In this document: positions 63,551-64,000 of the stretch, piece by piece
Position numbering within the stretch: the stretch's first letter is position 1
Layout of the letters: each line of letters begins with the position of its first letter
Assembly (NCBI RefSeq): GCF_016405905.1
Contig: NZ_JAEFCB010000023.1
Coordinates: 1 to 64,000, forward strand
Origin: Variovorax sp. IB41
GTDB lineage: Bacteria; Pseudomonadota; Gammaproteobacteria; Burkholderiales; Burkholderiaceae_C
Direction of reading: 5' to 3'
Length of the DNA: 64,000 nucleotides
Made by a program: the position numbers and the translations under genes
The notes under the pieces: generated by a model
What the model saw: only the letters and a program-made list of their open reading frames with translations
The model's database searches: none
What the model was told of the DNA's origin: nothing

Positions 63551-64000
63551 ATGTCCATCTTCAAACCCGTTTCCCTCGCCGCGGCCCTGTTGTGCCTCGG
63601 CGCATCCGCGCAAGCGCAGCCCGCCGCCGTGGACATCGCCACGCTGACCGCGAGCGATGCGGTGCAGCAGCTGTGCGCCGACACGGTGACCAGCGAGCAG
63701 CTGGTCTCGGCCTACCTCGCGCAGGCCAAGGCGAAGGCGAACCTCAATGCCTTCGTCACGCTCGACGAGGCCGGCGCGCTGAATGCCGCGCGCGCCGCCG
63801 ATGCGCAGCGCAAGCGCGGCGGCGCCTGCAAGCCGCTGGCTGGGCTGCCGGTCGTCATCAAGGACAACATCCAGGTGCAGGGCCTGCCCGCCACGGCCGG
63901 CTCGCCCGCGCTCAAGGGCTTCGTGCCCGCGGCCGATGCGCCCGTGGTCGCGAAGCTGCGCGCGGCGGGCGCGGTCATCCTCGGCAAGACCAACATGCAC
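63551..64000 (+). CDS. Amidase signature family protein, secreted (partial)
   Basis: The first 150 residues of an amidase cut by the window end. The start at 63551 has GGAGG eight bases upstream and begins a signal peptide (MSIFKPVSLAAALLCLGASA, then QAQPAAVD). The amidase signature start is visible: the catalytic Lys in VVIKDNIQVQGLPATAGSPAL and KLRAAGAVILGKTNMH. It should hydrolyse an amide outside the inner membrane. Substrate unknown. Confidence 0.9.
   Translation, partial: MSIFKPVSLAAALLCLGASAQAQPAAVDIATLTASDAVQQLCADTVTSEQLVSAYLAQAKAKANLNAFVTLDEAGALNAARAADAQRKRGGACKPLAGLPVVIKDNIQVQGLPATAGSPALKGFVPAADAPVVAKLRAAGAVILGKTNMH

Overview
The window is one contiguous, GC-rich (heavily G/C-ending codons), densely coding stretch of a betaproteobacterial chromosome. 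Gene content and order fit the family Comamonadaceae, most likely a Variovorax-like soil or plant-associated heterotroph: the 3' end of a 5S rRNA, glyQ-glyS-gmhB-acyltransferase-YgjP peptidase, liuR-can-aceK-thiolase, an hpd/AsnC pair, and many ABC uptake systems. This is inferred from family-level resemblance, not from a database search. No insertion sequence, prophage, CRISPR array or tRNA was seen.

Layout. 1-150: end of a 5S rRNA gene with its terminator and a bidirectional terminator. 170-2794 (minus): long-chain acyl-CoA ligase plus an MBL-fold hydrolase. 2905-5771 (minus): hpd-pheC-phhA, an aromatic amino acid operon with a divergent AsnC/Lrp regulator (5920). 6502-9789 (plus): GNAT acetyltransferase, then corC-lnt. 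9796-16634 (minus): a seven-gene operon with flavin reductase, cytosine-deaminase-like amidohydrolase, creatininase-family hydrolase, NMT1-type ABC transporter and FAD-linked oxidase. It is followed by a GAF/PucR-type regulator (16760-18772, minus). 18968-26756 (plus): SDR, a complete branched-chain-type ABC transporter, a beta-keto acid cleavage enzyme (BKACE) and a second SDR. Together 9.8-26.8 kb looks like a catabolic island for an unknown nitrogenous or cyclic substrate. 26.9-32.9 kb: lipoprotein tannase/feruloyl-esterase homologue, MFS pump with divergent LysR regulator, RutR-like TetR regulator divergent from periplasmic glutaminase-asparaginase. 32.9-35.6 kb (minus): PAP2 phosphatase, metallophosphoesterase, diacylglycerol-kinase-like lipid kinase. 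35.8-41.5 kb (plus): glyQ, glyS, a small unknown gene, gmhB, lysophospholipid acyltransferase, YgjP-like metallopeptidase. 41.6-49.7 kb: sugar ABC transporter (minus) divergent from FadR-type regulator, DenD-like dehydrogenase and IlvD/EDD dehydratase (plus), a sugar-acid pathway. 49.9-54.0 kb (minus): SDR, pseudouridine synthase, LRR-kinase fusion, MBL hydrolase. 54.1-60.9 kb (plus): liuR, carbonic anhydrase, aceK, thiolase, M20 peptidase, acyl-CoA dehydrogenase. 61.0-64.0 kb (plus): periplasmic trehalase, membrane-anchored metallophosphoesterase, and an amidase cut by the window edge.

How the parts work together. Most of the region is nutrient capture and acyl-CoA/organic-acid catabolism. 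Aromatic amino acids feed hpd, sugar acids feed the denD/dehydratase locus, and the LiuR locus links branched-chain/acyl-CoA oxidation to acetyl-CoA through a thiolase and to the isocitrate branch point through AceK. Regulators sit divergently beside their probable targets, and most of these intergenic gaps hold clear inverted or direct repeats, listed separately. The most unusual protein-level observations are a tannase-family lipoprotein that has lost only the active-site disulfide, an ABC ATPase pair whose sequence changes all fall in one composite ATP site, a GmhB with Asn at the general acid/base position, and a PheC-type cyclohexadienyl dehydratase inside a Phe/Tyr catabolic operon.
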